From contig NC_090187.1 of the NCBI RefSeq assembly GCF_024679245.1, positions 1,584,777 to 1,648,776 of the forward strand: 64,000 bases of DNA, written 5' to 3'. Under the pieces are notes generated by a model. The model had not been told where the DNA came from. It made no database searches and saw only the letters and a program-made list of their open reading frames with translations. This document shows, one piece after another, positions 24,504 through 37,020 of the stretch. Source of the stretch: Pseudorasbora parva. Its lineage: Eukaryota > Chordata > Actinopteri > Cypriniformes > Gobionidae. The number at the start of each line of letters is the position of its first letter. Within the stretch, counting starts at the first letter, position 1. Made by a program: the position numbers and the translations under genes.

Positions 24504-25358
24504 TTAAAGGAAGGGAGGGGGGTGAAACTCGAAACTTGCAGTTTATGAGGACATGATTCGGTTTATGGACTATTGTATGCGACTAAACCTTAGCAGTAGC
24601 AAGCAAAACGGTTTTGCACGTCAGACTAGTGTAACGTTATACAGAGAACAACAATGGAGTCCGTTAGCGCATTTGAATGACGAAGCACGCGATCGTGTCG
24701 TTTACTGATGTTTACTCACGCGACGATAGCCGACAGCACAGACATCTGAAGCAGTTTAACTCACCGGCTGCTTCCAAAGCAGGACCGAACCTTTATCGCT
24801 GGGACCGCTCCGTCAGAAACACACTTCTTTGGTATGATTTGGTGAAGTCCTGACAGCAGTGGCGTGGAAATCCACTTTGCAACGCGATTGAAGCGATGTT
24901 GTGAAGTTTCCTGTCATTTCTGCGTTCAAATCGATTCAAATGCAGCGCTGCCTTCCCAGAACGCTGTGCTGAAGCGTTGAAGTCGCTCGACGTCACCCAG
25001 AGGAATAAAGTGGAGCGTGACGCGAAAGAAGTGTTGGACGACTGGATCTGCAGCTGAGAGTGTGTATGGGCGTGCATTTCCTCTCTCGCTCTAGTCACGC
25101 GCGCGCACACCCTACCGGGAGAAGAGCCCGTACGGCCCATACAAGGACCTTCCGCTCTATTAACGTCAAGCCGACCCATACTCGAAAAAACTCTCCGAAA
25201 CTTGTGAGAAACCGGAAGGAGTATTTTTGACACAGAAATACTCCATCAAACGCCAACATTAGTTTTTGAAACTTTGTCTGTGTTTAGGATGGGAATCCAA
25301 GTCTTTAACAGTGGAAAAAGCTCAGTATGCATGAAACAGCATTTCACCGCCCCTTTAA
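24504..25358 (-). mobile_element. TTAA-flanked non-autonomous DNA element, short copy
   Basis: TTAA at 24504-24507 and 25355-25358. Read in reverse it opens AGGGGCGGTGAAATGCTG, as does the longer copy at 39283-40457, and closes GTTTCACCCCCC-like sequence. It is 847 bp inside the TTAA borders against 1167 bp in the other copy, so it has an internal deletion. The 146-codon frame at 24793-25233 shares blocks with a frame in the other copy, but only because the DNA is similar. No transposase domain is seen. Confidence 0.75.
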
Positions 25359-27400
25359 ACTGTTACTCCCTTAACTCTTTCATCTCAGTGTGTGCACTTA
25401 ATCTCTCTGAAAATTAGAAATGTTTCTTGAGCATCAAACCATATTAGAATTAGAATAGGAGTAATGATGATAAATTCAGCTTTGATCACAGGAATAAATC
25501 ACACTTTACTATATATTCACATAGAAAACAGATGATTTACATTATAATAATATTTCACATTTTTTACTGTGATCAAATAAATCCAGCCTTGATGAGCAGA
25601 AGAGACTTTCAGAAACATTTCACCATCTAACCAACCATACACTCTGTAACGGTAATGTTGCGTTTCTCAACAGTTTTATATATTCGTCAAAGTCGTTTCG
25701 TACTCACATTTACACGTGTGAAAGACCCATGGTATCAGTATTGTGTCTCGGTGTGAGTTATAGTAAGCTCCAACTCTATTAACCGCTCCTCTTTTAGTTA
25801 ATGAATTCCATTAGTATGCACTAAGGAAGAAAACAACAAGGCAATGTTTAATCAATTATAATCGCTTCATCACGTCAGCCTCGGCGGCGGCTCTTGTTCG
25901 TCCGTTTGCGCTACGAACCCATTTAGCTCTTAACACACTCCAGAGTTTCTCAGATGCACCGTTTGCAACTTTCTGTGTTCATAGTAAAGAAATGAGGCCA
26001 TGCATCAGCAGCTGTGATGAATAGACTGGAGAAATTACAGCACAGCAATAAACTGGATTATCTTCACAGTATGCACGTGTTGTATGACTATATGCACGGG
26101 AACATACAGCACTAAAGGGGTCATATCAGGAGAAGTCGGGTTTTCCTTTTCAGTTAGGCCTAACAAAAGTTAGTCTTTTTGGTTGGAAATCACGAGCAAA
26201 TATGGCAGATCCACCACTTTAACAAATTTTCAAGAGAAACCTTTCATGCTAAAGTGAACACGAAAAATATCTGGTTCATGTAATGACTGTAATCGTTTCT
26301 CCCTTGAGATCAACATCTTCCTGGTAAATGCTGTTTGCACACATTTCTTTATTAACGGTTGTATTTTAATAATTTGTTGACAAGATTTTCCCTCCTGCTC
26401 GTATTCTGTGACTTGTGTAATGTACCAACAGGCCACCGTACCCCTACTGACTTTAATTATTTGCTTATTTAGCTGCAGCTGATGTAGAACAAAAGCGAGA
26501 TGACACCAAACATCACAACCCATTTCCTTAAAATTATACACGCTTCTCTGCAACTAAAGGGATTTGCCTCACAATGGCAGAGATAAAAAGGATCCATTAA
26601 TGATTTTTTTGCTAAGTTAATTAAAATCAAGAGGATTAAGCATAAGAAACACTTGTTGAGCTATAAACAGCAGTCAGCTTCCAAAAGGCGTACTTATGGA
26701 GAGCCTTTATGATGATGAGCATATAGCGCACTTAAATTAAACTTCCAAAACCTTTATATTTTAGAGATCTGGCACGCGTTGAGTCCACATGTAGCGGATG
26801 TGGCTCAGATCTGGGCAGACGTTATGTTGCTCTCTGGGATCTTTTGGTCAGGGCCACAAATGTGGCACTTTTAGTAGCCCTTTAGTGGCATTTCTGCCTC
26901 GCACAGCTGCGTTCAACTCCAGTTTTACTCGTGCACTCGCAATCTTCCCCAAGCCCTACCCCTCGAGGGAATCCCCGGCGCCTTTTTGGAGTCCGTTCAA
27001 CTTCATCAAGTGGACAAGGGACGTTTATTTGGACAGACCCTCGACTAGGGGTGTGCGACAGAGACTATATCTGTATCTGTAAAAATCTCAACATTATCTG
27101 TACCAGTTGCTCCATTTCTTTAGGAGAGAAACCTTTGGCATCAATACACCGATGCAGTGGGCATGGGGATTTTATCGTCGTGATTAAATTATTTCACAAG
27201 CAAGGACCATGCCACAACCATAAATGGTGAAGAAGTTGGGAATAAATAGGGAGAGGGTGAAGGAAAAAGGATGGTAGTCAGGCAGATCTGGGCGTCTGGT
27301 GGCCAGGAGACGGAAGGGAAAAGAACAGGGGATCGTTAGGATGGTTGAATGGATGAGAGAGGGAGGGGAAGGAAAGCGAGCGTTTAAGACAAACAGTAAG
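25359..27400. other. Non-repetitive non-coding stretch
   Basis: About 2 kb without recognisable tandem repeats. CTAAAGGGGTCATATCAGG near 26113 may be an isolated TTAA-type element end. TTTGCTAAGTTAATTAAAATC near 26609 and CAATTATAATCGCTTCATCA near 25853 are AT-core rich. No coding exon recognised. Confidence 0.4.
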
Positions 27401-27403
27401 GGA

Positions 27404-27800
27404 GAGTGGGGTAAGATGAGCCAGTGGTAAGTTGACCCACAACCATTATCTTTGCAACTGTACACTTTTATTGTCATGTGACTGTATATTTTGGAAGCAC
27501 CGATTATTTCTGCCAGACTGTGAGCGTGAGAATCACATGTGAGGAATTGAACACACACATTTACTTTAAAAACTGCTTTTGGCTTGTTAAAGTACATTTT
27601 TAGCATAACAGATCTAATGGCTGTTACAGCAAAGCAAAGTTGTCCAGTTCTAAACTACTTATGATCCAAATTGGTGATTTATCAATGTATAAAACCATGC
27701 AAATAATTTCGGCTAAATATCATCCTGAATTGGGAGGCTAGCTAGTTTTGTCCAAAATGGCAGCTATGGGGCAAAGTGAGCCGAATTTTAACTTTCCCCA
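27404..27800. mobile_element. GGGGTAAGATGAGCC-type MITE (probable)
   Basis: GTGGGGTAAGATGAGCC at the left and GGGGCAAAGTGAGCCGAA near 27769 are words of a known style of fish element with GGGGTAA... sequence. The two are direct rather than clearly inverted, so borders and type are uncertain. Confidence 0.35.
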
Positions 27801-27951
27801 CCATAAGGCAATCTCCTTAAGTGAAATCTCTGAAGAATAAACTGGTGTAATTTCATTTTACACAACTGGTTTAGTTTATAATTTTCTTATAAAATTAGTT
27901 TGAGTTTACTTGATAGGAACGACGCACAAGTATATGGAATTACCTTTGTCT

Positions 27952-28453
27952 CAATAAAACTGAACGAAACTTTTTAAAACTGAACGAAACTTTTTAAAAC
28001 TGAACGAAACTTTATAAAACTGAACGAAACTTTATAAAACTGAACGAAACTTTTTAAAACTGAACGAAACTTTTTAAAACTGAACGAAACTTTATAAAAC
28101 TGAACGAAACTTTATAAAACTGAACGAAACTTTTTAAAACTGAACGAAACTTTTTAAAACTGAACGAAACTTTATAAAACTGAACGAAACTTTATAAAAC
28201 TGAACGAAACTTTATAAAACTGAACGAAACTTTATAAAACTGAACGAAACTTTTTAAAACTGAACGAAACTTTTTAAAACTGAACGAAACTTTTTAAAAC
28301 TGAACGAAACTTTATAAAACTGAACGAAACTTTTTAAAACTGAACGAAACTTTTTAAAACTGAACGAAACTTTATAAAACTGAACGAAACTTCATAAAAC
28401 TGAACGAAACTTTTTAAAACTGAACGAAACTTTATAAAACTGAACGAAACTTT
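27952..28453. repeat. 20-bp minisatellite, about 25 copies
   Basis: Unit AAAACTGAACGAAACTTTWT repeated head to tail with almost no length change. The only frequent variation is T or A at one position near the T-run, plus one C. It has no spacers. The Phe-rich frame on the minus strand is an artefact. Confidence 0.97.
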
Positions 28454-28959
28454 TTCAGACACTGTCAAAAATATGCCATTACAAAAGAAGAAAAACACAT
28501 TGAAAATGAAAAAAATGAACTCAAATGTAACATGATATTCAGTGTGCTTCATTCTTTGTTAATTTTTTTCAAAGATTTGTTTTCGCAAATCGTAGATTGG
28601 GAATGCATTGCCAACGATTCCGCTTACGTTTCTCAGTTTTTTGTTTGCTCTTTTGACACAAACCTCTTGTGGGGGCGGGCTTAACGGTGGTGTACTCTGA
28701 TTGGATAAAGAGCTTTTGATGGACAGGTCCTCTCTGACCTGCGCATATTGGAATGATCTCGCGGTGCTTTCGTTCGTAAAGATGAGCTCTCAGGAGAGAC
28801 GTATGGAGCGGCGGCGGCTTCATCTTCATCTTCTTCACCCGTTTGTTCTTCAAGGCAGCAATAAGTTTGTGTTAATGAAGTTACCAATGATATCGACTAT
28901 ATATACCGCAGTCCCAGACAGAGCGCTGAAGGAAAATGAAAATTGAGCGGAAGTACATA
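28454..28959. other. Non-coding spacer
   Basis: No gene or repeat recognised; contains GTGGGGGCGGGC near 28669, a GC-box-like word seen in many fish elements. Confidence 0.35.
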
Positions 28960-29347
28960 CAACTGTAAAAATTTATTTTAAAAATAAGTTACCTGGTTGC
29001 CTTAATTTTGAGTTCATTAAAATAAATAAAAAATCAGTTAATACAATGAACATTTCTGAGAATCAAAAACCATTGTTTAAATATTATTCAAATGTAAAAC
29101 AAATAAATAAAGAAGCATATTGGGTTTTTGGGTTTTGTTTTATTTGTGATGACGCAGTGAAACATGCTAAATTTAGCTATTTTCAACATTCATCCATTTT
29201 TTTTTAAAATGTGGTTTCAATTTCTATTTATTAAACCAATTTTCTTCATTGTATCAACTAAAAAAAAATTATTTCAATAAACTCAACATTTTAAGGCAAC
29301 CAGGCTGCTTACTTTTTTTTAAGTTAATCCAACAATTTTACAGTGTA
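28960..29347. mobile_element. Long-arm MITE (ACTGTAAAATT / ACCTGGTTGCCTTAA family)
   Basis: Left arm AACTGTAAAAATTTATTTTA, then ACCTGGTTGCCTTAATTTTG and GTTAATACAATGAACATTTC. The right arm mirrors it (CATTGTATCAACTAAAAAAA, ACATTTTAAGGCAACCAGGC, ACAATTTTACAGTGTA). Arms exceed 100 bp, leaving a short loop. A second copy enters the window at 63932-64000. Confidence 0.8.
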
Positions 29348-29973
29348 TGAGGGCAGAGCGAAGCTAGTGTATGATTATAATTTATTAAAAAAAGTAGAAA
29401 TAATCCAAGTGTTCTGAAAGTCAAACGATTGATTTGCGTGAGGAACAGACCCAAAAACCTTCCCTCTGTCGTCCAGCTCAGATCAAGTGTCGAGTTGGGA
29501 GTCGTATGTGAACGTGCATTTCTTATCATGGAGTGGTCTCGCCTAAAATGCGCAGCACAAGTGATTGGGCAGCAAAATGATACGCTGCAGTGGATAATGT
29601 TCGCATGATTGCCGTTTGAAAGGCATCGATCTGGTGGAGGAGGAGGAGGAAGATGCCGGAGAACGGTGCTCTTCATCCTCTGTGACTCCACAGTTTCACT
29701 CAGAGTCTACAGCACGTCAGGAGAAAGTGTGTGTGGGCGCGTGGCTGTGCGTCACTGTGTGAGGAATGCCTCGAAAATACTGCGCATTAATAATAACATA
29801 TGTAAGCACGAGGAGACCGAGAGAGAGAATTGGCCAGGGATAGATAGCGAAGCTCGTACCTGCTAAGGTTAGATAAGGTCTGAAGGATGATGAATAGAAA
29901 TGGCTGTGTGTGTTTCATGGGAACTCATAGAAGAAAACCGATATCTACTTAATCATATTCTAGCATATGTCAA
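29348..29973. other. Non-coding stretch
   Basis: Nothing recognised; a GGTGGAGGAGGAGGAGGAAG run near 29632 is low-complexity and gives poly-Gly in one frame. Confidence 0.4.
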
Positions 29974-30110
29974 GCTAAGACACATTTATTTATAAAGCAC
30001 TTTATACAGATTGTTTCCAAACAGCTTTACAGTAATGAACAGAATCAAACAAATATGAGGCGAATTTAAATGACGTGATACGCAGTCGTTATTCCGCTTA
30101 ATTCAGTTCC
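29974..30110 (-). mobile_element. Reversed L2-like LINE tail
   Basis: ACATTTATTTATAAAGCACT, then AGCTTTACAGTAATGAACAG, is the reverse complement, with changes, of the tail at about 17600-17660. 5'-truncated retroposon fragment. Confidence 0.5.
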
Positions 30111-30370
30111 AATTTTCATTCGTAATATTATCGAATGTTCTCTTTCGGAGATGCTCCGTATGTTGTCTTCTATGTAGTTTAGTTTACATTCATTCGCATT
30201 GTACTGACTGAACGGCAGACAGCTTCTATGGTCGGAGAAGAGCACACTTGATCTCTCTCTTTATTTAATCGATGGCTGTTGTTTCTGAAGTTTTGTCACC
30301 GTGATCTATATTTCTCTAAAGGACATCATTGGAATGGCGAATCCCACCCGGAGCATGAAAGCACAGCTGC

Positions 30371-30371
<1 letters not shown>

Positions 30372-30407
<36 letters not shown>
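30372..30407. repeat. (GT)n microsatellite
   Basis: About 18 GT units. Confidence 0.95.
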
Positions 30408-30408
<1 letters not shown>

Positions 30409-30579
30409 TGGAGAACCAGCTCCTCTTCATTCACTCTATTGATTTTGCATTTGTTAGCACAATGAGACGACTCACATGATCAACACACTGTCAATGACAT
30501 GGAGATACTTCAACGAGTTTGATCTTTCTATCTATAGCTCTGTCTGTCCATCATTTTTCATTCTATCATTCTCTCTGTT

Positions 30580-31515
30580 CCATCCATCCATCCATCCATC
30601 CATCCATCCATCCATCCATCCATCCATCCATCCATCCATCCATCCATCATTTTTCATTCTATTGTTCTGTTGTTCTATCATTATCTTTGTCAAATCCATC
30701 CATCTATTGTTCTTTCTTTAACATTGTTCTCTTTGTCCAATCCATCCATTTATCTTTCTTTATATTGTTCCATCCATCCATCCATCCATCCATCCATCCA
30801 TCCATCCATCCATCCATCCATCCATCATTATATTGTTTCATCCATCCATCCATCCATCCATCCATCCATCCATCCATCCATCCATCCATCCATCCATCAT
30901 TATATTGTTCCATCCATCCATCCATCCATCCATCCATCCATCCATCCATCCATCCATCCATCATTATATTGTTTCATCCTTCCATCCATCCATCCATCCA
31001 TCCATCATTATATTGTTTCATCCATCCATCCATCCATCCATCCATCCATCCATCATTTTTCATTCTATTGTTCTGTTGTTCTATCATTATCTTTGTCAAA
31101 TCCATCCATCTATTGTTCTTTCTTTAACATTGTTCTCTTTGTCCAATCCATCCATTTATCTTTCTTTATATTGTTCCATCCATCCATCATTATATTGTTT
31201 CATCCATCCATCCATCCATCCATCCATCCATCCATCCATCCATCCATCCATCCATCCATCCATCCATCAACCCATCCATCCATCCATCCATCCATCCATC
31301 CATCCATCCATCCATCCATCCATCCATCCATCAACCCATCCATCCATCCATCCATCCATCCATCCATCCATCCATCATTATATTGTTCCATCCATCCATC
31401 ATTATATTGTTTCATCCATCCATCCATCCATCCATCCATCCATCCATCCATCCATCCATCCATCCATCCATCCATCCATCCATCCATCCATCCATCCATC
31501 CATCCATCCATCCAA
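30580..31515. repeat. Compound (ATCC)n array A with ATTATATTGTTYC interruptions
   Basis: ATCC tetranucleotides in runs of 5 to about 30 units, broken by CATTATATTGTTTC or CATTATATTGTTCC at least seven times, and by two copies of a 124-bp unique block (30648-30771 and 31054-31177) that look identical. CAACCCATC variants occur at 31268 and 31332. Frames of His-Pro-Ser-Ile and Trp-Met-Asp-Gly are artefacts. Confidence 0.97.
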
Positions 31516-32098
31516 ATCAATGAAAGAAGTTTTAAAAGAACAGAAGTGTACATGTGAAAGGTCAAGCCGTTGAGTGCTGAATTAATCTCCAACACCTGAT
31601 ATAAAGCGGAAGCGTCGGCCATGAGATGAACAGGTGAGGAATTAGACACATCCCTCCAAACTAATTGTAAGTTAGCGAAGGACAAAAGAGGCATCTGTAA
31701 AACTTTTGGCAAATGCTGGAGTTTTACATTAGACAATGGAACGAACAAAAACATCACATTATACCAGCAACGATTATTAATGGTGTTTGGGGCGCCTCTG
31801 AATGCAGGATATTTAGCAGATTGTTATTTCACAGATGGATTTCACAATTGCCTTCATAAGACTTGCAGTTGTGTTAAATTTATACTATTTGTAGTCTCCG
31901 CTCTACGGGTAGGTGCTGGAATATATTAGCACCACAACAAAGTTCATCATTATGTGCGTTACACTCCATTACTTTCAAGTCAACACTAGTTGCCATGTAG
32001 GCCAGGAACACCGCTAGTAATCTGACACTGGGGTCTTATGAGTGATGTTTGATCCGTAAGATGACATTCAGAACAAACAACAGCATGCATGTCCATAG
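31516..32098. other. Non-coding spacer
   Basis: No gene or repeat recognised. Confidence 0.4.
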
Positions 32099-33229
32099 AA
32101 GAGGGCTTGACGGGTCCAAAAATTAGTAGCCGAACCCGAAGAGACCCGCAATGTTCCACACAGAACCGACCGGACCCGTCTACTATTTCAAAAGCTGGAC
32201 CCAGACCCGTGCAGATCCGAGAAATGTCAAAAATATAGTACCCGGAACCGACATGGACCCATCTATTATTTGATAGCTAGAACCGAACCCGGCGGGAAGA
32301 CACAGACCCGACTAGACCCGACTATCATAATCCACTATAAACTGCTCTTAACATGTTAAGCTAATAAATAAGCTGTGAAAAATAACTTTGTCTCAGCCTT
32401 CCTAGCGTTATAGCCATCGTCTCCCTTCCTTACCTGACTGTGATGTATTACAGTATCTCGTGTTCAAAGCATGCTTGATTCACTCATCATTTCAGCTGTA
32501 AAATCCACTTTTTGTCACGGTGATCGATTTATGCGTCTTTGCAGATTTGCATTTCGACTCGAGTTAACTTGCATAATAACTCTGACTGTTTGCCCTTTGA
32601 GCTAATAACGATTGCTCGCTCAGTGCCACAGCCGCTGACGTTAGCATTATTTATTTGCCATAATCTCTGCGAGCCGAGTCTGACTACCAGAACTTTAAGA
32701 TTAAACAGTTCATATTATTTTTACAGTCATATTATTTTTACCAGCTCGGGTTGCCATAGAAACATGACACGCGTTTGAGACTGCACTCGCGCGTTAGCTG
32801 GAGTACCTGAAATATGAGCTTTTTTATGCAATTTGAGCATCACAGAAAACATTTATGTGATAGTTCATCTGAGGTCTTGTTGCTGATTTGAAATATATTG
32901 TTGAGTACATTATTACCGTGCGCATGCATTAAATCAGCCCGCTTTCTAAACGGCTGAGAGCGCGAGCGAAAGAGAACCGGCTCACACTTTTCTTATCCTA
33001 ATTTAGCAATTTGCAAGTTACACAAAACACACAAGCTGTGCTGACTTTCACGGCCAGGTGTTCTCCGAGCCTGATCGACCTATTAGATAGGCTACAGCGT
33101 TAAACAGACCCGGGACCTGAAGTAATAGATTGGGACCCGACCCGGACCTGGCTGACCATTTAAAATATAGACCCGAACCTATACGGGTCCTGGGTCGGAT
33201 TTCGGGTCCACGGGTCTTGGGTGCCCTGT
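32099..33229. mobile_element. hAT-like non-autonomous element rich in GACCCG words
   Basis: The left part starts AGAGGGCTTGACGGGTCC and is full of GAACCCG/GACCCG words. The right part carries the reverse (CGGGTCCTGGGTCGG, CCACGGGTCTTGGGTGCCC) and ends CCCTG. CAGGG-type termini point to hAT. No 8-bp target duplication is evident, and no transposase is seen. Borders within a few bases. Confidence 0.5.
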
Positions 33230-33316
33230 GAAGACTTCTAGTCCTTAGGTCTCCGGTCCTGGCAAAATACAGAGGAATAAAATTCAGTTTACACTTGGGG
33301 TCGCACTGAATAGTCA

Positions 33317-34098
33317 ACCTTAATGCTCTGTCATGGCGCTTTAAGCTTGACGTCGACTAGTCGCTGGCCTATAGAGGGCGCTGCGAGGTAAGCTATTTCC
33401 TGACACGCAGGCTCTGTTTACAACAGTTAAAAATGACAAATTAATGCATACTCCGTGAGCTCTTCACAATACATGTTTGATTACCATCTGGATGCTCAAA
33501 ATTGATCGGGAGAATGCAGGCGTAATGCACAGGTTAATCATCACGCTAAACGAATGCGTGCTGCATTGCAACACACACACAGCCGATCGCACATCACATG
33601 GAGATCGCGCGCCTCACACTAAACCATTCAATAGCACAGAAATGTATCAACACTGTTCTGTGATTTATCAATAAAATAGCTTAGAAACTGAAAAGTTCTA
33701 GCATATATTTCTTGATAACTAATATTCACAGCTTCACTATTAGTAGAGAGACGCTACAGGTAGAGTTAATTCACACACAATCACTCACTAATGCATTCAT
33801 ATACATGTAATCTTTATTGTGCTACTTTATCTGTATCTGATTCAGAACGAGCAGAAATCTGTGAGAAATATAACGACCATCAGACAAAAGAACTGATACA
33901 AAAGCTGTGATGTAGGATTAATAACCTTATGGGCAGCGGTGTGTCGAATGCCGTATCTGTCCTGTGTTCGCGTCTCAGCTCGAGGCTCAGGCTTATTTGT
34001 TCATTAATGACGTCAGCGAGACTAGTCGACGTCGACTCGACTTTCATCACATAAATGTCGACTTTAATAAATCGGAAGTCGTTCAAGCCCTAGTTCAC
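33317..34098. mobile_element. hAT-like non-autonomous element (ACTAGTCGAC family), copy 2
   Basis: CTTAATGCTCTGTCATGGCG, CTTTAAGCTTGACGTCGAC and CAGGCTCTGTTTACAACAGT match 17750-17905 in reverse. The right border reads GAAGTCGTTCAAGCCCTAG, a hAT-style end. Interior non-coding. Confidence 0.5.
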
Positions 34099-34100
34099 AC

Positions 34101-34903
34101 TTGTGTTGTAGGTGTAGCTCTCCGCCAGAGTGGGCTTCATTTTCTGCCTGTTTGAACACAAAGCAGATGTGTGTTTTTCTCGGGCTCTCCAAATGTCTGC
34201 AAACAGACACTTATAAACACATCATTAGTTATTTTGAGTGGACCGGTTCTCACCTCGCACCTCAGCGTGTAAGAACGTCCACATCACATCACAATAACCG
34301 AAGAACTTCATCAGAGAAAGCTGTTCAAACAGAAACTCTTCAACATGCTCGCCTGCTCTTGACAATACTTTTACAATAACAATGCTAAAACTTTTAATTA
34401 ACAACCTGACCACACACTTTGACGTTTTGTCTCACACAGGCTGCAGAGACAAAGTCAAATCAAGCAGAACGTTTGTGATGTGAGTCTCGTTTCATCTCGT
34501 TTCCCACAGCACTGTTAGCACGGAAAACGCTTAACAGGAGCACGTAAACAGCTTACGCAGATCTTTGACTTTGCTTTCAGTTTATTGCATAAAAAACACA
34601 CTTTATAACATGCATTATGCATTTTCATCATTGCAAACCCTTGTGAGAAAGAAGTGCGCTTGTAGGGTACTTTTAAACTTAACAACAATCTTAAAAAAAC
34701 ACTATACAAAAAATATAATATTAATGAAATAAAAGGCCAGTTAAAGAGAGAACACTTTCACGACTGTTTCTTAACATACTTTTAAAAAGTGCATTTGATT
34801 ATAATAATAGTCAAATTTTCTTTTTAAATTATTGTAATCATAATTGCTTGTCAGTGCATTCAGCAGTACATTCATCCATTGTTCTATCTTTCTCTCTCTC
34901 TCT
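34101..34903. other. Non-coding stretch
   Basis: No gene recognised; a short TCTC run precedes the ATCC repeat. Confidence 0.4.
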
Positions 34904-34969
34904 CATCCATCCATCCATCCATCCATCCATCCATCCATCCATCCATCCATCCATCCATCCATCCATCCA
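34904..34969. repeat. (ATCC)n microsatellite
   Basis: About 16 uninterrupted ATCC units, the simple form of the arrays at 30.6 and 40.5 kb and without their interruption motif. Confidence 0.95.
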
Positions 34970-35083
34970 AGTAATCACAGCATTACATATACAGATGTTC
35001 TTGAGAGCTACTTAACTGGGTAAAACAGAACTCTGAAATTATTGCATTTATTATAAATTAATTTTGTTATAAGTAACATGCAG

Positions 35084-36347
35084 ATAAAGGTAGGGTAGTT
35101 AAGAATGATCTAAAACACTTTTGTCCAAATTTGTTTAAACTTTCTTTATTTGTCAATAAATAATTAAAATGTAAGTACTCTGAAAAGGAGAGTATAAAAA
35201 TCGAGTGACTCTAGACTTTTTCATCTGTAATAAACACCGCTCATTATTTTCGTTCGGGACGAATCAAGTGATTGGCTTGGGCGACTGTCACTCTCTCTCG
35301 CTACCATGGCAACCACCGCTTTCGCTACAGGATCCGCCCACATGCGCGCGGCACAAAACCTACGAAGAGCAAAAGCATTCAAAATGCACAGTGCCGGGTT
35401 TTGCAGTCAGCGAAGGGAAACTAACAATGCAAAAAAAGAAAGACAGTAGGCCTACATGTAAAGGCAATGCACAAGAAGTCACTGTGACTCATTGCAGGCT
35501 GTATTTCTGCTGGACAGGTCATCTTTCATTCTGATTATACATTTTTTCGGTTTATGTTTTCATGAAGCATGTATCACTAGCACATGACGCTGCCTAGAGC
35601 TAACATAACATTACTGAGCATAAAGTTACAATATTATACACTATACTATACTAACCATTAGTAAAGATGATAAATGCTCAATATGCTTAGCTCAAGTTGA
35701 TCGCTGTCGTGTTGAATTTCGCAAAATTTAACTTGCATGTGTAAAAGCTCGTACACCGCATCCAGGAGCTTTTTCTAGAACAAAGTTAGCTTTAGCTACT
35801 GCTAATCAACAATGCTTTCGTCATGGAAACTCTTACATGCAAAACACTGTATATGTTATGAATGTTACACGAAATTCATCTTCATCACAGTATAACTGAT
35901 GTTATTGGAAAAAAAAAAAAAGATCAATGCTACCCGTGTTTAGCTTTGCCTTATAAATATAACTAGCTCGTTACCGAATCAAACACAAATATATTTTAAA
36001 CTTTACCAGTATCGGTATTCTAGCTTGATAGTGAGGACTAAAGACATCTCATCTGTTTATATTCATACTGATAAAGTTAGATGTCAATAATGCGTCTGAT
36101 TGGTCGGTGAGGCGTGTTCGTGTATTTTGGGGGCGTGGCTTTGGAAAGAGCCCAGAAGTGAGAAGGTGGAGTGAATGGAAATAATGAGCTGTCTTTAAAA
36201 CAGTCCTGAGAGGTCTACACACACTCCATTTTTATACTTTCTTTTTCAGAGTACTTACATTTTAATTATGTATTGATATATAAAGAACGTTTAAACAAAT
36301 TTGTAAAAAAAAGTTTTTTAACCAATTCTTACCTACCCTACCTTTAT
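35084..36347. mobile_element. Foldback DNA element with about 130-bp inverted arms
   Basis: Left arm ATAAAGGTAGGGTAGTTAAG through AAATTTGTTTAAAC and TAAAATGTAAGTACTCTGAA. The right arm is its reverse complement (TTCAGAGTACTTACATTTTA, GTTTAAACAAATTTG, TACCTACCCTACCTTTAT). The loop of about 1 kb includes CpG-rich sequence near 35260-35420 with an open frame at 35205-35534 (109 codons) that has no recognisable domain. Superfamily unknown to me. Confidence 0.75.
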
Positions 36348-37020
36348 GTGTCCAACATATCACATTCAGTTGACACTTGAGTATTCTTTTAAAGTGTATT
36401 ATTTCCATAATAATGACACTATTTTTAAAGTATGCTAAATTGCACTTCTTTTTCCACAATGAAAGCCATTGTACAGTATATCTGAGGAAACAAAATGTAA
36501 CTTTAAAGTGTCCAACACAAAAAGTTTCCAACTGTAAATCACATGAATGTATTATTCTTTCATCATTTTCTTTAATCTCCATGAAGAAGAGTATCAGTGT
36601 TTCAGAACCCATATCTTATCAAGACTATCGTTTATTTGATTAAACTCAGAAAGTTTAATAACGTTCAGCACCTCAACAAGAGGATGCACTTTCCATTATT
36701 GGCTGCATTTTAATGGGGAGACAAACGTTTAGAAATATTGGAGAAAGTTTCTGTCAGAAGTTGCAGACACGATTACTTCACACCCTGGAACACTGCACAC
36801 CAGGAGGCTTTTTATTCAGACAGCTTTATTTAACTCAGCCAAGAGGTCAAACGTGTTTTGGCGATGCAGATTAGCAGGTCAGAGTTCGCCAGACTTTTTC
36901 CGCAGGCGCTTGCATTTCGTTTTGTTCGTTTGTGTCTGCATGGATGTACAAAGTGTCTCTTTGCATGCACTAAAGTTCTGCTTAATAACAAGTGTTGTCA
37001 TGTGGCTTGTGAAACAGGTG
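36348..37020. other. Non-coding spacer
   Basis: No gene or repeat recognised. Confidence 0.4.

Noticed and set aside
24793..25233. Conserved protein shared with 39264-39722
   Set aside because: Similarity follows the transposon copies at DNA level, in different frames and lengths, with no recognisable domain.
27184..27606. 140-codon minus-strand frame as host exon
   Set aside because: No domain, low-complexity composition and overlap with a probable MITE end.
27952..28453. CRISPR-like regular repeat array
   Set aside because: Units are directly adjacent without unique spacers, and the window is vertebrate DNA; it is a minisatellite.
30519..31757. His-Pro-Ser-Ile and Trp-Met-Asp-Gly proteins, also at 40.3-41.4 kb
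   Set aside because: Translations of ATCC tetranucleotide arrays.
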